Below the pieces are notes generated by a model that saw only the letters and a list, made by a program, of their open reading frames with translations, was not told where the DNA came from and searched no databases. The translations under genes and the position numbers were made by a program. Below are positions 33,446 through 42,110 of a DNA stretch of 64,000 nt, piece after piece. The stretch covers positions 2,914,001-2,978,000 of the forward strand of contig NZ_CP063374.1 of assembly GCF_015160875.1 (NCBI RefSeq), written 5' to 3'. Positions within the stretch are counted from its first letter, which is position 1. Each line of letters begins with the position of its first letter. Origin of the DNA: Streptomyces chromofuscus. GTDB lineage: Bacteria; Actinomycetota; Actinomycetes; Streptomycetales; Streptomycetaceae.

Positions 33446-34774
33446 GTGTCGCTGTTCGACACCCGCGTCCCCGCCGTTCTGCTGCGGATCGACCGGAATC
33501 CCTTTCACCACGGAACCCTGGGAGCCGTGCGTTCGCTCGGCCGAGCGGGGGTGGACGTGCACGTGGTCGCCGACTGCGCGGCCAGCCCGGTCCGTACGTC
33601 CCGATACGTCCGGCAACTGCATCCGCCGCCCGGTCCGAACGCGTCCCGCGACGACATCGCCGAGGTCCTCCTCCGGGTCGCTGCCGGGATCGCCCGGCCC
33701 GCCGTGCTGATCCCGATGGACGACGCGAGCGCCATCGCGGTGGGCCGCCTGCGCGACGTCCTCGCGGCCGCGTACCTGCTCCCCGCGATCCCGTGCGACC
33801 TGCCCGAACGCGTCGCCGACAAGGCCGAACTGGCCTCCGTCTGCGCGGCCTCGGACCTGCCACACCCACGCACGCTGGTCCCCGACAGCACCGACGAGGC
33901 CGCCGGAGCCGCCTGGCGCCTCGGGCTGCCGGTAGTGGCGAAGTGGAGCCGCCCCTGGCTGCTGCCCACCGAAACCGGCCTGCGCAGCACCAGGCTCGTG
34001 CGCTCCACGCAGGAGGCGCGGGAGCTGTACGCGCGCTCCGAGGAGGCGGGCAGCCGGCTGCTGCTGCAGGAGTTCCTGCCGCCGGGTCCGGACCGCGACT
34101 GGTTCTTCCACGGGTACGCCGACCGCTCCGGGACCCTCCGCGCGGGCGGCCCCGGCCGCAAACTGCACGCCTGGCCGCGCGCCGCGGGCCTGACGGCGGT
34201 CGGCGAGTGGTCCCCCAACCCCGAGGTGCGGTCGCTCGCCGAACGGCTCGTGGGCGAGCTCGGCTACCACGGCATCCTGGACCTCGACTTCCGCCGCTGC
34301 GGCACGACGGGGCGGTACCACCTGCTCGACTTCAACCCGCGCCCGGGAGCGCAGTTCCGGCTGTTCACCGACACCGCCGGACTGGACGTCGTGCGCGCAC
34401 TGCACCTGGACCTGACCCACCGTCCGCTGCCGGACGGCGCACCCCGGCCCGGCCGGGCGTTCGTGGTGGAGAACTACGCCCCGCTGACCGCGCTCCGCCC
34501 GGCCCTCGGTGGCCGTGAACTGGCGTGGCACGCGCGCGACGACCTCGCCCCCGGCCTCGCGATGAGCGCCCTGTGGACCCGGCACGTGCTGCGCCGGCTG
34601 CGCGGGCGGCTGCGGCCCGGGCCGACGGTGGAGGTCCGGCCGCGGGTGCCGCTGGTCCGGCAGGCGACGGGACCTGTGGAGTCCGGCCTCACGGGCGCGC
34701 CCGGCCTGTCCGACCTCTCGGGTTCTCCCACCGCTTCGGGCTCCTCCGACGTGGAGAGGGCGAGCAGTCGCTGA
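33446..34774 (+). CDS. ATP-grasp enzyme
   Basis: This 442-residue protein starts at GTG 33446 behind GAAGGAAA. An N-terminal pre-ATP-grasp fold (PAVLLRIDRNPFHHGTLGAV) is followed by the ATP-grasp domain: LPVVAKWSRPWL (nucleotide lysine), LLLQEFLPPGPDRDWFFHGY, and metal site YHLLDFNPRPGAQFRLF (D-x-N-x-R-P). Such enzymes form amide or similar bonds from a carboxylate, ATP and an amine. Relatives occur in Streptomyces and mycobacterial envelope clusters, but the substrate is unknown. The C-terminal ~40 residues (from SGLTGAPGL) are disordered. It is divergent from the GH26 gene and may decorate the glycan or a surface peptide. Confidence 0.85.
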   Translation: MSLFDTRVPAVLLRIDRNPFHHGTLGAVRSLGRAGVDVHVVADCAASPVRTSRYVRQLHPPPGPNASRDDIAEVLLRVAAGIARPAVLIPMDDASAIAVGRLRDVLAAAYLLPAIPCDLPERVADKAELASVCAASDLPHPRTLVPDSTDEAAGAAWRLGLPVVAKWSRPWLLPTETGLRSTRLVRSTQEARELYARSEEAGSRLLLQEFLPPGPDRDWFFHGYADRSGTLRAGGPGRKLHAWPRAAGLTAVGEWSPNPEVRSLAERLVGELGYHGILDLDFRRCGTTGRYHLLDFNPRPGAQFRLFTDTAGLDVVRALHLDLTHRPLPDGAPRPGRAFVVENYAPLTALRPALGGRELAWHARDDLAPGLAMSALWTRHVLRRLRGRLRPGPTVEVRPRVPLVRQATGPVESGLTGAPGLSDLSGSPTASGSSDVERASSR

Positions 34775-34815
34775 CGCACGGCCCGCCGGTGGGCACCGCC
34801 GGTGCGGTCGTGACG

Positions 34816-34851
34816 GCGCCCCGTGTGACGGTGGTTCGTCACCCGGGGCGC
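34816..34851. terminator. Bidirectional terminator between ATP-grasp and chaplin-like genes
   Basis: GCGCCCCG pairs with CGGGGCGC, extended by GTGACG with CGTCAC after one mismatch; six-base loop. It lies between convergent genes. Confidence 0.8.
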
Positions 34852-34896
34852 GTCGTTGTCACGGACCTGGTGCGGGGGTCTCCGGCACCGGGTACG

Positions 34897-35820
34897 TCAT
34901 CTGCGGAGCGTGGTTCGTCCCCGCCAGTACAACAGGGAACCGCTCAGGATCAGAGCGGCGCTCGCGCCCGAGGCGGCGAGTACGGCCTCGGTGCCGGTGT
35001 CGGGAAGGGAGGGCGGGTTCTTGCCGTCACCGCCGGTGGGAGGTGTGTCGGTGGGCGGCTGCTCCACCGGAGGCGAGGGCGGGTTGTCGTCGCCGGGAGG
35101 CGATGTCGGCGGTGCCGAGGGGGTCGAAGGCGGCGGGGGCGGCGGCGTGCTGGGGGGCGAAGTGGGCGTGGGCGGGTTCGACGGGGTCGGCGTGGGCGTG
35201 GGCGTGGGGGCGTCGCCGTAACCGCTGTCCTCGCCGTAACCGCTGTCCTCGCCGTAACCGCTGTCCTCGCCGTAACCGCCGTAGCCGGTTCCGGAGTCGT
35301 CGCCATAGCCGCCCGGGAGGCCCTCGGCGGTGTCCCCGTAGGCGCCCGACGTGTCGTCGGCGGCGCCCGTCCGCGAGGTGTCCCCGGCTTCGGCCTCGTC
35401 CGCCGGGACACCGTCGTCGACGTCGGCAGGGACATCGACAGGGACTTCGGCAGGGACTTCGGCAGAGGCATCGGCAGAGGCATCGGCGGGGACATCGCCG
35501 GAGCCGTCGTCATGAAGGTCCTCGGAGGACCCTGCATCATCGATGGCGTCGACCTCGTCGAGGCCCCCGGACGAGTATCTTCCCTCGTCGCAGGAGGCGC
35601 CGAAGGCCGAGTTCAGGCCGGCGAGGGCGTCGGCCGTGTCGCCGCAGGCGTTCACCGGAACGCCGAGCGGAGCCTCCACGGTGCTGCCCGACGCCACGCC
35701 GGGCGATCCCTTGGCCGCCCCGCCCGCCGTCGAGTCGGCGAGGGCGGCGCCGCCGCACAGGGACAGCATGCTCGTCGCGGCGGCCGCCGCGACGACTCCC
35801 TTCCTCAGGGTCTGTCGCAA
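34897..35820 (-). CDS. Cell-wall-anchored chaplin-like protein with one chaplin domain and LPDTG signal
   Basis: A 307-residue exported protein; TTG 35820 is the start, with GGAAG upstream. The signal peptide ends near residue 29 (GGAALADS). One chaplin domain follows: KGSPGVASGSTVEAPLGVPV, NACGDTADALAGLNSAFGAS, C. A ~210-residue linker, first acidic and alanine-rich, then YGEDSG repeats, then P-T-S-rich, leads to a sortase signal LPDTG, a hydrophobic helix and RGRTTLRR. It holds the position of long chaplin chpA, but known long chaplins have two chaplin domains and LAXTG. Its chaplin domain is diverged, so its assembly behaviour may differ. Confidence 0.85.
   Translation of the reverse strand: MRQTLRKGVVAAAAATSMLSLCGGAALADSTAGGAAKGSPGVASGSTVEAPLGVPVNACGDTADALAGLNSAFGASCDEGRYSSGGLDEVDAIDDAGSSEDLHDDGSGDVPADASADASAEVPAEVPVDVPADVDDGVPADEAEAGDTSRTGAADDTSGAYGDTAEGLPGGYGDDSGTGYGGYGEDSGYGEDSGYGEDSGYGDAPTPTPTPTPSNPPTPTSPPSTPPPPPPSTPSAPPTSPPGDDNPPSPPVEQPPTDTPPTGGDGKNPPSLPDTGTEAVLAASGASAALILSGSLLYWRGRTTLRR
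35213..35279. repeat. 18-bp tandem repeat in the anchored chaplin gene
   Basis: About 3.7 copies of TCGCCGTAACCGCTGTCC (plus strand) encode YGEDSG repeats. Copies are almost identical, so recent expansion is likely; the 18-bp unit keeps the frame. Confidence 0.9.
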
Positions 35821-35926
35821 TCTCGTTGTCTTCCTGCTCGGAGAGGTGGAGAAGGCCAGCCTTGGAGAGAAGCGGAGTCGTCCAAGGCCGGCCGTGGCGC
35901 AGCGAGCGGGTCGGTGCGTTACGTCG

Positions 35927-36154
35927 TCAGTCGTTGATGCACACGTTGCCGAACGCCGGGTTCAGCGCCGCGATGAAGTTCACGGTGTTGCCGCACACGT
36001 TGATCGGAACGTGCACGGGGACCTGAACCACGTTGCCGGACACGACACCCGGGGAGCCGACGGCGGCAGCTCCGGCGCCGGAGTCGGCGAAGGCCGGGGT
36101 GGCCATCCCGAGAGCCATGATCGCGCCCGCGACGACAGCAGCGGTCTTCTTCAT
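35927..36154 (-). CDS. chpD: Short chaplin (ChpD-like)
   Basis: A 75-residue secreted protein from ATG 36154 (MKKTAAVVAGAIMALGMATP) behind AGAAGGGAAAG. The signal peptide ends PAFADS near residue 24. Mature chaplin: VGSPGVVSGNVVQVPVHVPI, NVCGNTVNFIAALNPAFGNV, CIND. Both cysteines and the C-terminal amyloid core are present. Longer in-frame starts were rejected because this ATG gives a clean signal peptide. It is co-directional with the anchored chaplin-like gene. Confidence 0.93.
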   Translation of the reverse strand: MKKTAAVVAGAIMALGMATPAFADSGAGAAAVGSPGVVSGNVVQVPVHVPINVCGNTVNFIAALNPAFGNVCIND

Positions 36155-36387
36155 GAACTTTCCCTTCTCTGCGGTCATGCCTTGTGGACGGCCGAAACCG
36201 AGCGAGCACAGCCTGGACGGCTCGCACCATGACCTGCAGCCTGTGAACGAGAAATTGACGCCGGAGAAACCACGGAACATGTCCCACGGAGAAATTCACT
36301 CGATCGCCCGAGAAACTCCCCCCCTTGTACGCCAACGGGCGGCCCGCAGAAATCGGCGGACCGCCCGGGAAGTGCGCGAAGGACAGC

Positions 36388-36780
36388 TCAGTCGCTGTTC
36401 GCCGACAGGACCGACAGGTCCTCCAGGATGTGGGTGAGCGCACCGTCCCGCTTGGTGTTCGTGGAGTTGTCCGCGCACTGCTGCTGCGTGTGGTCGGACA
36501 GGACCGGGATGTCCTGGACCGTAACGGCCGCGACGTCGACAGCGACCGGGATGTCCTGCACCGCGAGGCACGGCTTGTTGAGCGACCCGTCGACCAGCGA
36601 GAGCTGAGGGCTCATGTCGCCCTTGGTCGCCGAGTTGCCGAACGACGACGACGCACCGTTGCCGTTGGCCACGGACGGCCCTGAGTCGTCCCCGACGGCA
36701 AGCGCCTGGGGAGCGGCCGCCACCGACATACCGATGACGGAAGCGGCGGCCGCCGCGGCGACCATTGCCTTCTTGAGCAC
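36388..36780 (-). CDS. rdlA: Rodlin RdlA
   Basis: A 130-residue secreted protein; GTG 36780 behind AAAGGAAAG. The signal peptide covers ~1-28 ([28 protein letters not shown]). The mature protein has the rodlin pattern [73 protein letters not shown] and [16 protein letters not shown], with two cysteines. Rodlins organise chaplin fibrils into the paired rodlets of aerial hyphae and spores. The pair is divergent, as in S. coelicolor; the A/B naming follows order from chpD. Confidence 0.94.
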   Translation of the reverse strand: MLKKAMVAAAAAASVIGMSVAAAPQALAVGDDSGPSVANGNGASSSFGNSATKGDMSPQLSLVDGSLNKPCLAVQDIPVAVDVAAVTVQDIPVLSDHTQQQCADNSTNTKRDGALTHILEDLSVLSANSD

Positions 36781-37026
36781 TTCGCTTTCCTTTCTTCGTA
36801 GCGACACGTGTCCTACGGCCACATCAACCCGGCCCGCAATGATTGGTTGCGGAGGTTCACCCGGTTGGCCCGGGCATTCCGTACGACCGCCCGATCATCA
36901 CCGGGAACGACGAACACACAAAGCACCGGGATGTCGGCCGACAGGGTGACGGGGAGAAACCGCTCAATGGCCGTGCAGTTGACCAGAACGCTCCGGGGAC
37001 GGGGTTTCCTCAGAAAGGACTGGCCA
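36781..37026. promoter_or_regulatory. Divergent promoter region of the rodlin genes
   Basis: The 246 bases between the two divergent GTG starts must hold both promoters. The regions near both starts share GGAAAG- and GAAAGGA-type ribosome-binding sites, and the centre is mildly AT-rich (around 36880-36930). No operator is evident. Confidence 0.65.
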
Positions 37027-37422
37027 GTGATCAAGAAGGTTATTGCCACCGCTGCGATCGCCGCTTCCGTCGTGGGTGTCTCCGCTGCCGCGGCCCCGCA
37101 GGCCCTGGCGGTCGGTGACGACAGCGGCCCCACCACCGCGAACGGCAACGGCGCGCTGCAGAGCTTCGGCAACTCGTCCACGTACGGGACCATGAGCCCG
37201 CAGATGGCGCTGATCCAGGGATCCTTCAACAAGCCGTGCCTCGCCGTGAACGACCTCCCGGTCGGTGTCGGCGCCGTGGTCGGCGTCCCGGTCCAGGACA
37301 TCCCGATCCTGTCGGACCACACGCAGCAGCAGTGCGCCGAGAACTCCACCAACACCAAGCGCGACGGTGCGCTGGCTCACCTGCTGGAGGACGTGTCGGT
37401 CCTGTCGGCCAACAGCGAGTGA
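37027..37422 (+). CDS. rdlB: Rodlin RdlB
   Basis: A 131-residue secreted protein; GTG 37027 ([20 protein letters not shown]) behind GAAAGGA. It is closely similar to the divergent partner over the whole mature part: [97 protein letters not shown]. Both cysteines are conserved. The high identity in the C-terminal third ([17 protein letters not shown]) indicates recent duplication or gene conversion. Confidence 0.94.
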   Translation: MIKKVIATAAIAASVVGVSAAAAPQALAVGDDSGPTTANGNGALQSFGNSSTYGTMSPQMALIQGSFNKPCLAVNDLPVGVGAVVGVPVQDIPILSDHTQQQCAENSTNTKRDGALAHLLEDVSVLSANSE

Positions 37423-37434
37423 CGTCGCGGCCCG

Positions 37435-37470
37435 GGGCGGGCCGCCGGTCTTCCGGCGGCCCGCCCTTTC
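37435..37470 (+). terminator. Terminator after rdlB
   Basis: A perfect 14-bp stem (37435-37448 with 37453-37466) with a TCTT loop is followed by TTTC. It may also serve the convergent acyl-CoA synthetase gene. Confidence 0.92.
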
Positions 37471-37490
37471 GCATATCCGGACCCGGTGGC

Positions 37491-39419
37491 TCAGCGGCCG
37501 GACGCGTACAGCGCCTCGATCTCCTTCGCGTACGCCGTCGTCACCGCATGCCGTTTGACCTTCAGGGACGGGGTCAGCATGCCGTTCTCCTCGGTGAACT
37601 CGCCCTCGACGAGGGTGAAGGCGCGGATCGACTCGGCGCGGGAAACGGCCTCGTTGGCGTAGTCGACGGCCCTTTGCACGGCGGCGCGCAGGCGCGGGTC
37701 CCGGCCCACGGTGGACACGGGGGTGCCGGGGGGCAGCTTGTGGACGGCCAGCCAGTGCGCGACCGCGTCGGGGTCGAGGGTGACGAGGGCGCCGACGAAG
37801 GGGCGGTTGTCGCCGACGACCAGGCACTGTCCGATCGGTGAGCGGCTGCGCAGTCGGTCCTCCAGGATGGCCGGGGAGACGTTCTTGCCGCCGGAGGTGA
37901 CGAGGATGTCCTTCTTGCGGCCGGTGATGGTGAGACAGCCGTCCTGGTCCAGGGCGCCCAGGTCGCCGGTGGCGAACCAGCCGTCGGTGAGGACGGCGTC
38001 GGTGGCTTCCGGGTTGTTCCAGTAGCCGTCGAAGACGATGCCGCCCCTGATCAGCACCTCGCCGTCGTCGGCGATGCGGACGCCGGTGCCGGGGACGGGC
38101 AGGCCGACCGTGCCGGGGCGGGGCCTCAGGGGCGGGACGATCGTGGCCGCGGCCGTGGTCTCGGTCAGGCCGTAGCCCTCGTAGACGACGATCCCGGCGG
38201 TGCGGAAGAAGAGGCTGAGGTCGCGGTCGAGCGGGGAGCCGCCGCTGATGGCGTAGCGCAGCCGGCCACCGAGTTCCTTGCGGATACGGCGGTAGACCAG
38301 CAGGTCGTACAGCGCGCGGGCGGCGTGGAGGACCGGGCCGGGGCCCTTGCCGGTGCCGAGCGACCGGCGCAGGTGTGCCTCGCCGAAGCGGACGGCGATC
38401 CGGTCCGCGCGGTCGAAGGAGGCGCCCCGGCCGATCTTCTCGGCGGTGGCGCGGCCGGTGTCGTGGATCTTCTCGAACAGGTAGGGAACGCCGACCAGGA
38501 AGGTGGGCCGGAACTCCTTGAGCATGGGGCGCAGTTCGTCGGGTTTCACGCTCGGGCAGTGGCCGGTCTCGATGCGGGCCAGCAGGCACGCGATCTGCAG
38601 GGTGCGGCCGAGGATGTGGGCGAGCGGCAGGAACAGCAGGGTGGAGGCGGCTTGCCGGGTGACCGCCTGGAAGACGGGGTGGAGCAGTTCGACGGTGTTC
38701 GCGGCCTCCGCGTGCAGGTTGGCGTGGGTGAGGACGCAGCCCTTGGGCTGTCCGGTGGTGCCGGAGGTGTAGCAGATGGTGGCGACGGTGTCGGGGGTGA
38801 GGGCGGTGCGGCGCTTGGTGACCTCCTCGTCGGGAAGCCTCTCGCCGAGGGTGATGAGGTCGGTGAGGGCGTCCGCGTCGAGTTGCCAGACGCGGGGCGG
38901 GCGGGTGTGGCCGGCCGTGCCGGTGGTGACGGTGGCGGCGTTCCCGGCGGTCTCGGCGATGACGTGCCGGGCGCCCGAGTCGCGGACGATCCATTCCACC
39001 TGGGGGGCGGAGGAGGTGGGGTAGACGGGGACGGTCCGGCCGCCGGCGGCCCAGACGGCGAAGTCCAGGACCGTCCACTCGTAGCGGGTGCGGGACATGA
39101 CGGCGACCCGGCCGCCGGGTTCGAGGCCGGCGGCGATCAGGCCCTTGGCGACGGCGGTGACCTCCTGGGCGAAGGCGGCGGCGGTCACCGGTTCCCAGGC
39201 GCCCTCCGCCGTCCTGCGCCGCAGCACGACGGCGCCGGGCGCCTCGTCCGCGTTGATGTACGGGATGTCGGCGATGCTGCCGGTGGCGGGGCGCTCGACC
39301 ATCGGCTGGGCGTGCGCCTCGCGCACGGTGCCCGTCTCGTCCCTGATCAGCTCGATCCGGCCGCGGGCCGACAGGTCGGTGCGCTGCTCGGCCCGTTTCA
39401 GATCCCTGCGTACGCCCAT
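37491..39419 (-). CDS. fadD: Long-chain acyl-CoA synthetase (AMP-forming)
   Basis: A 642-residue ANL-superfamily adenylase: P-loop-like YTSGTTGQPKGCVLTHANLH, acyl/adenylate motif YGLTETTAA, WFATGDLGALDQDGCLTITG, RKKDILVTSGGKN, and C-terminal lysine in SLKVKRHAV. The long insert LPLAHILGRTLQIACLLARI and the AMP-binding/FAA1-like order indicate a bacterial long-chain fatty-acid CoA ligase. It activates fatty acids for beta-oxidation or lipid synthesis. It is a single gene with two palindromes close upstream (39450-39477), suggesting control by a TetR- or FadR-type repressor. The symbol is generic. Confidence 0.88.
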   Translation of the reverse strand: MGVRRDLKRAEQRTDLSARGRIELIRDETGTVREAHAQPMVERPATGSIADIPYINADEAPGAVVLRRRTAEGAWEPVTAAAFAQEVTAVAKGLIAAGLEPGGRVAVMSRTRYEWTVLDFAVWAAGGRTVPVYPTSSAPQVEWIVRDSGARHVIAETAGNAATVTTGTAGHTRPPRVWQLDADALTDLITLGERLPDEEVTKRRTALTPDTVATICYTSGTTGQPKGCVLTHANLHAEAANTVELLHPVFQAVTRQAASTLLFLPLAHILGRTLQIACLLARIETGHCPSVKPDELRPMLKEFRPTFLVGVPYLFEKIHDTGRATAEKIGRGASFDRADRIAVRFGEAHLRRSLGTGKGPGPVLHAARALYDLLVYRRIRKELGGRLRYAISGGSPLDRDLSLFFRTAGIVVYEGYGLTETTAAATIVPPLRPRPGTVGLPVPGTGVRIADDGEVLIRGGIVFDGYWNNPEATDAVLTDGWFATGDLGALDQDGCLTITGRKKDILVTSGGKNVSPAILEDRLRSRSPIGQCLVVGDNRPFVGALVTLDPDAVAHWLAVHKLPPGTPVSTVGRDPRLRAAVQRAVDYANEAVSRAESIRAFTLVEGEFTEENGMLTPSLKVKRHAVTTAYAKEIEALYASGR

Positions 39420-39449
39420 GGCGGCGGCTCCCGGGTTGCCGGTGCACGT

Positions 39450-39477
39450 GTTGACGCAAGGTCAACTTACCCGTAAG
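39450..39477. promoter_or_regulatory. Paired palindromes upstream of the acyl-CoA synthetase gene
   Basis: GTTGAC-GCAAG-GTCAAC (39450-39466) directly abuts CTTAC-CC-GTAAG (39466-39477). Both lie 31-58 bases before the start, in promoter position. They are likely repressor sites; the regulator is unknown. Confidence 0.6.
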
Positions 39478-39524
39478 TAAGGAAAGGTCAATGGGTCGTG
39501 CGCGAACCCTCCCCGCGCCCCGCG

Positions 39525-41072
39525 TCAGTACGCGATGTCCCTGGCCCGGTCGATGGTGGTGGCCAGCTGCCGTACCGCGTCGTCCTCGGTGCGGTCGGCC
39601 AGGTCCTCGGCGTGCCGGGCGAGTTGGTCCAGGCCGGGTGCGCCGGGCAGGGGCGCGAAGCGGGTGTCCTCGCGGCGCAGGGCGTCGGCGAACCAGGCGG
39701 CCACCACCGCGACCTGGAAGCGGGCGGAGGCACTGCGGACGGACTCGCCCAGGTCCGCCGTCTCCACCTGGCCGGACTCCTCGTGCGGGGCGCGGGTGCC
39801 GGGGTCGAGCCAGCGGACGGTGGCCGTGGCGAGGTGGCCGTCGGCGCCGGGCCTGGTGCGGACGGCGTACAGGGCGGTGACCGTGTGGCCGGGGCCGACC
39901 TCGCCGCCGTCGACGCGGTCGTCGCGGAAGTCCTCGTCGGCGACCTGGCGGTTCTCGTAGCCGATCAGGCGGAACCGGTCGACCGTCTCCGGGTCGAAGG
40001 CGACCTGTGCCTTGGCGTCGCGGGCGGTGAGGTCGACGTGCCGCGGGAGTTCCTCGCAGAAGACCTCGCGCGCCTCCTCGGAGGTCGAGACGTACGTGGT
40101 GTGGCCGTCGCCCCGGTCGGCGAGGCGTTCCATGAGCTCGTCGCCGTAATCGCTGCCGACGCCGACGCCGAAGAGGGTGATGCCGTGTTCGCGGCGGGCG
40201 CCGGCGATCTTCTCCAGGATGGTGTCGGCGTCGGTGTCGCCGGTGTTGGCGAGGGCGTCGGACACCAGGACGACCCGGTTGGTGGCGCCCTCGCGCAGGC
40301 CCTCGACGGCCGTCGCGTAACCGGTCTCGACGCCCGCGCCGAGGTTGGTGGACTGCTGGACCTCCAGGCCCGCGACGGCGTCGTGGACCCTGCCGCGGTT
40401 GCCGCCGAGCCGGGTCATCGGCAGGATCGTCTCGGCCTCGTCGCTGAAGGTGACCAGCGCGACCGAGTCGTCGTCGCGCAGCCGGTCGGTCATCACGCCG
40501 AGGGACTCCTTGGCGAGGTCCAGCCGCCCGGGCTCGGCCATCGAGCCGGAGACGTCGAGGACGAAGGTGAGTGCGGCGGGCGGGCGTTCGCCGTCGCTCT
40601 CGGCCGGACGGGTGGCGAGGCCGACGCGGACCAGGGACCAGTCCGCCTCGCTGGTGCGGGCGCCGTCGACGGTCACCGTGAAGCCGTTCCCGTCGGGGCG
40701 TTCGTAGTCCTGGCGGAAGCTGTTGACGAACTCCTCGGGGCGGATCGTCGACGGGTGCGGACGGCCGCCCTCGGCGAGGGTGCGGCGGGCGTAGCCGTAC
40801 GAGGCGGTGTCGACGTCGAGCGCGAAGGTGGAGAGGTAGTCGGGCTCCGGCGCGAACTCGCCGTCCGTGCCGTCCTGCCGCTGCTCGCCGCTCGCCTCTC
40901 CCGAGTCGGGGGCGGGCGGGGCCGGGGCCGGGAAGCCGTCGGCCCGTTCCGCGCCGTCCGCGCGGCTGCCCTCGCCGGTGCCGCTCCCGGAGCATCCGGT
41001 CAGCAGCAGGCCGCTCGCCGTGGTGAGCGCCAGCAGCGCGCCGGCGAGCCGTCGTGTCCGGTTCCGCTTCAT
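39525..41072 (-). CDS. VWA-domain lipoprotein (YfbK-like)
   Basis: A 515-residue exported protein with a type II signal peptide; the lipobox LLTGC puts Cys at residue 27. A disordered linker is followed by the YfbK-type N-terminal domain (YLSTFALDVDTASYGYARRT; HPSTIRPEEFVNSF), then a von Willebrand factor A domain with the MIDAS motif FVLDVSGSM (D-x-S-x-S), T in QSTNLGAGV and VLVSDALANTGDTD, and a C-terminal DUF3520-like part. It would sit on the outer face of the membrane and bind protein partners through a metal ion. Function is unknown; it appears monocistronic. Confidence 0.87.
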   Translation of the reverse strand: MKRNRTRRLAGALLALTTASGLLLTGCSGSGTGEGSRADGAERADGFPAPAPPAPDSGEASGEQRQDGTDGEFAPEPDYLSTFALDVDTASYGYARRTLAEGGRPHPSTIRPEEFVNSFRQDYERPDGNGFTVTVDGARTSEADWSLVRVGLATRPAESDGERPPAALTFVLDVSGSMAEPGRLDLAKESLGVMTDRLRDDDSVALVTFSDEAETILPMTRLGGNRGRVHDAVAGLEVQQSTNLGAGVETGYATAVEGLREGATNRVVLVSDALANTGDTDADTILEKIAGARREHGITLFGVGVGSDYGDELMERLADRGDGHTTYVSTSEEAREVFCEELPRHVDLTARDAKAQVAFDPETVDRFRLIGYENRQVADEDFRDDRVDGGEVGPGHTVTALYAVRTRPGADGHLATATVRWLDPGTRAPHEESGQVETADLGESVRSASARFQVAVVAAWFADALRREDTRFAPLPGAPGLDQLARHAEDLADRTEDDAVRQLATTIDRARDIAY

Positions 41073-41231
41073 CTCGCGTGCCCCCTGTGTTCGTTGACGT
41101 GCCGTCGAACGCCGACGTCAGTGACTGTGACGGCACACGGGGCGGAAACGTGCGTGACGAAGCGTTGCGCTTACGTCTCGAAGGGGCCACGGAGAGGGCC
41201 CGCCGAGACCGGTGGGTGATCTTCCCGAGAC

Positions 41232-42110
41232 CTACGACACGACGTCCTTGCGGGCGAAACCCCTGAAGGCCAGCGCGAACAGCACCAGGGCGTACGTCAC
41301 GGAGATCGCGGTGCCCTGGATCATGCCCGTCCACTGCGGTTCGGGCTGTACGGCGTCCGCCCAGGCGAACTGCCAGTGGGCGGGCAGGAAGTGCCGCCAG
41401 TCGCCGAGGGCGGTGACCGCGTCGAGGACGTTGCCGACGATGGTCAGGCCGACAGCTCCGCCCACCGCGCCGAGCGGCGCGTCCGTCCGCGTCGACAGCC
41501 AGAACGCCAGACCGGCGGTGACCAGCTGGGACACGAACACGTACGCCACGACCACCACCAGCCGCTGCGCCGCCGTGCCCGCGTCGAGCGCGCCGCCGGT
41601 GGGGATCTGCAGCGGGCCCCAGCCGTAGGCGGCGACGCCGACGGCCAGCGCGACGACGGGCAGCAGCACCATGGCGGCCAGGCTGAGGCCGAGTCCGACG
41701 ACGAGCTTGGACCACAGCAGCCTCGCCCGGGGCACCGGAGCGGCCAGCAGATAGCGCAGGGAGGACCAGCCGGCCTCGGAGGCGACGGTGTCCCCGCAGA
41801 ACAGGGCGACCGGGATGACCAGCAGGAAGCCCGCCGACACGAACAGGTTCACCGCGGCGAAGTTGGCCGCCGACGCGGTGGCCGTGTCCATCAGCGTGAT
41901 GCGGTCGCCGCGGCCGTCCGGCTCGCCGCCGATCGCGAAGGCGACGACCAGCACGAAGGGCAGGACGGCGAGGATGCCGTACATGACGAGCGTGCGGCGC
42001 CGCTTGAGCTGGCGGACCAGCTCCACCCGCAGGGGCAGGGTACGGCCCGCCCGGTAGCCGGACGCGCTCTCGTGGGCGTCCGTGCGGTCGGCGAGCGTGC
42101 TGCCGCTCAT
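41232..42110 (-). CDS. ABC transporter permease (ABC-2 type)
   Basis: A 292-residue protein with six predicted membrane helices, e.g. VMYGILAVLPFVLVVAFAIG, LFVSAGFLLVIPVALFCGDT and the LVVGLGLSLAAMVLLPVVAL, ALAVGVAAYG region. The cytoplasmic N-terminus has the LRVELVRQLKRRRTL coupling segment typical of ABC-2 permeases. Its ATG overlaps the TGA of the hydrolase-ATPase gene, so the two proteins form one transporter. The substrate is unknown; the fused hydrolase hints at an acylated or peptide-like compound. Confidence 0.86.
   Translation of the reverse strand: MSGSTLADRTDAHESASGYRAGRTLPLRVELVRQLKRRRTLVMYGILAVLPFVLVVAFAIGGEPDGRGDRITLMDTATASAANFAAVNLFVSAGFLLVIPVALFCGDTVASEAGWSSLRYLLAAPVPRARLLWSKLVVGLGLSLAAMVLLPVVALAVGVAAYGWGPLQIPTGGALDAGTAAQRLVVVVAYVFVSQLVTAGLAFWLSTRTDAPLGAVGGAVGLTIVGNVLDAVTALGDWRHFLPAHWQFAWADAVQPEPQWTGMIQGTAISVTYALVLFALAFRGFARKDVVS

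Noticed and set aside
36964..41715. A minus-strand open frame of over 1500 codons across rdlB, the acyl-CoA synthetase and VWA genes
   Set aside because: It is a shadow of real genes in other frames: arginine/proline-rich, no domains, no ribosome-binding site.
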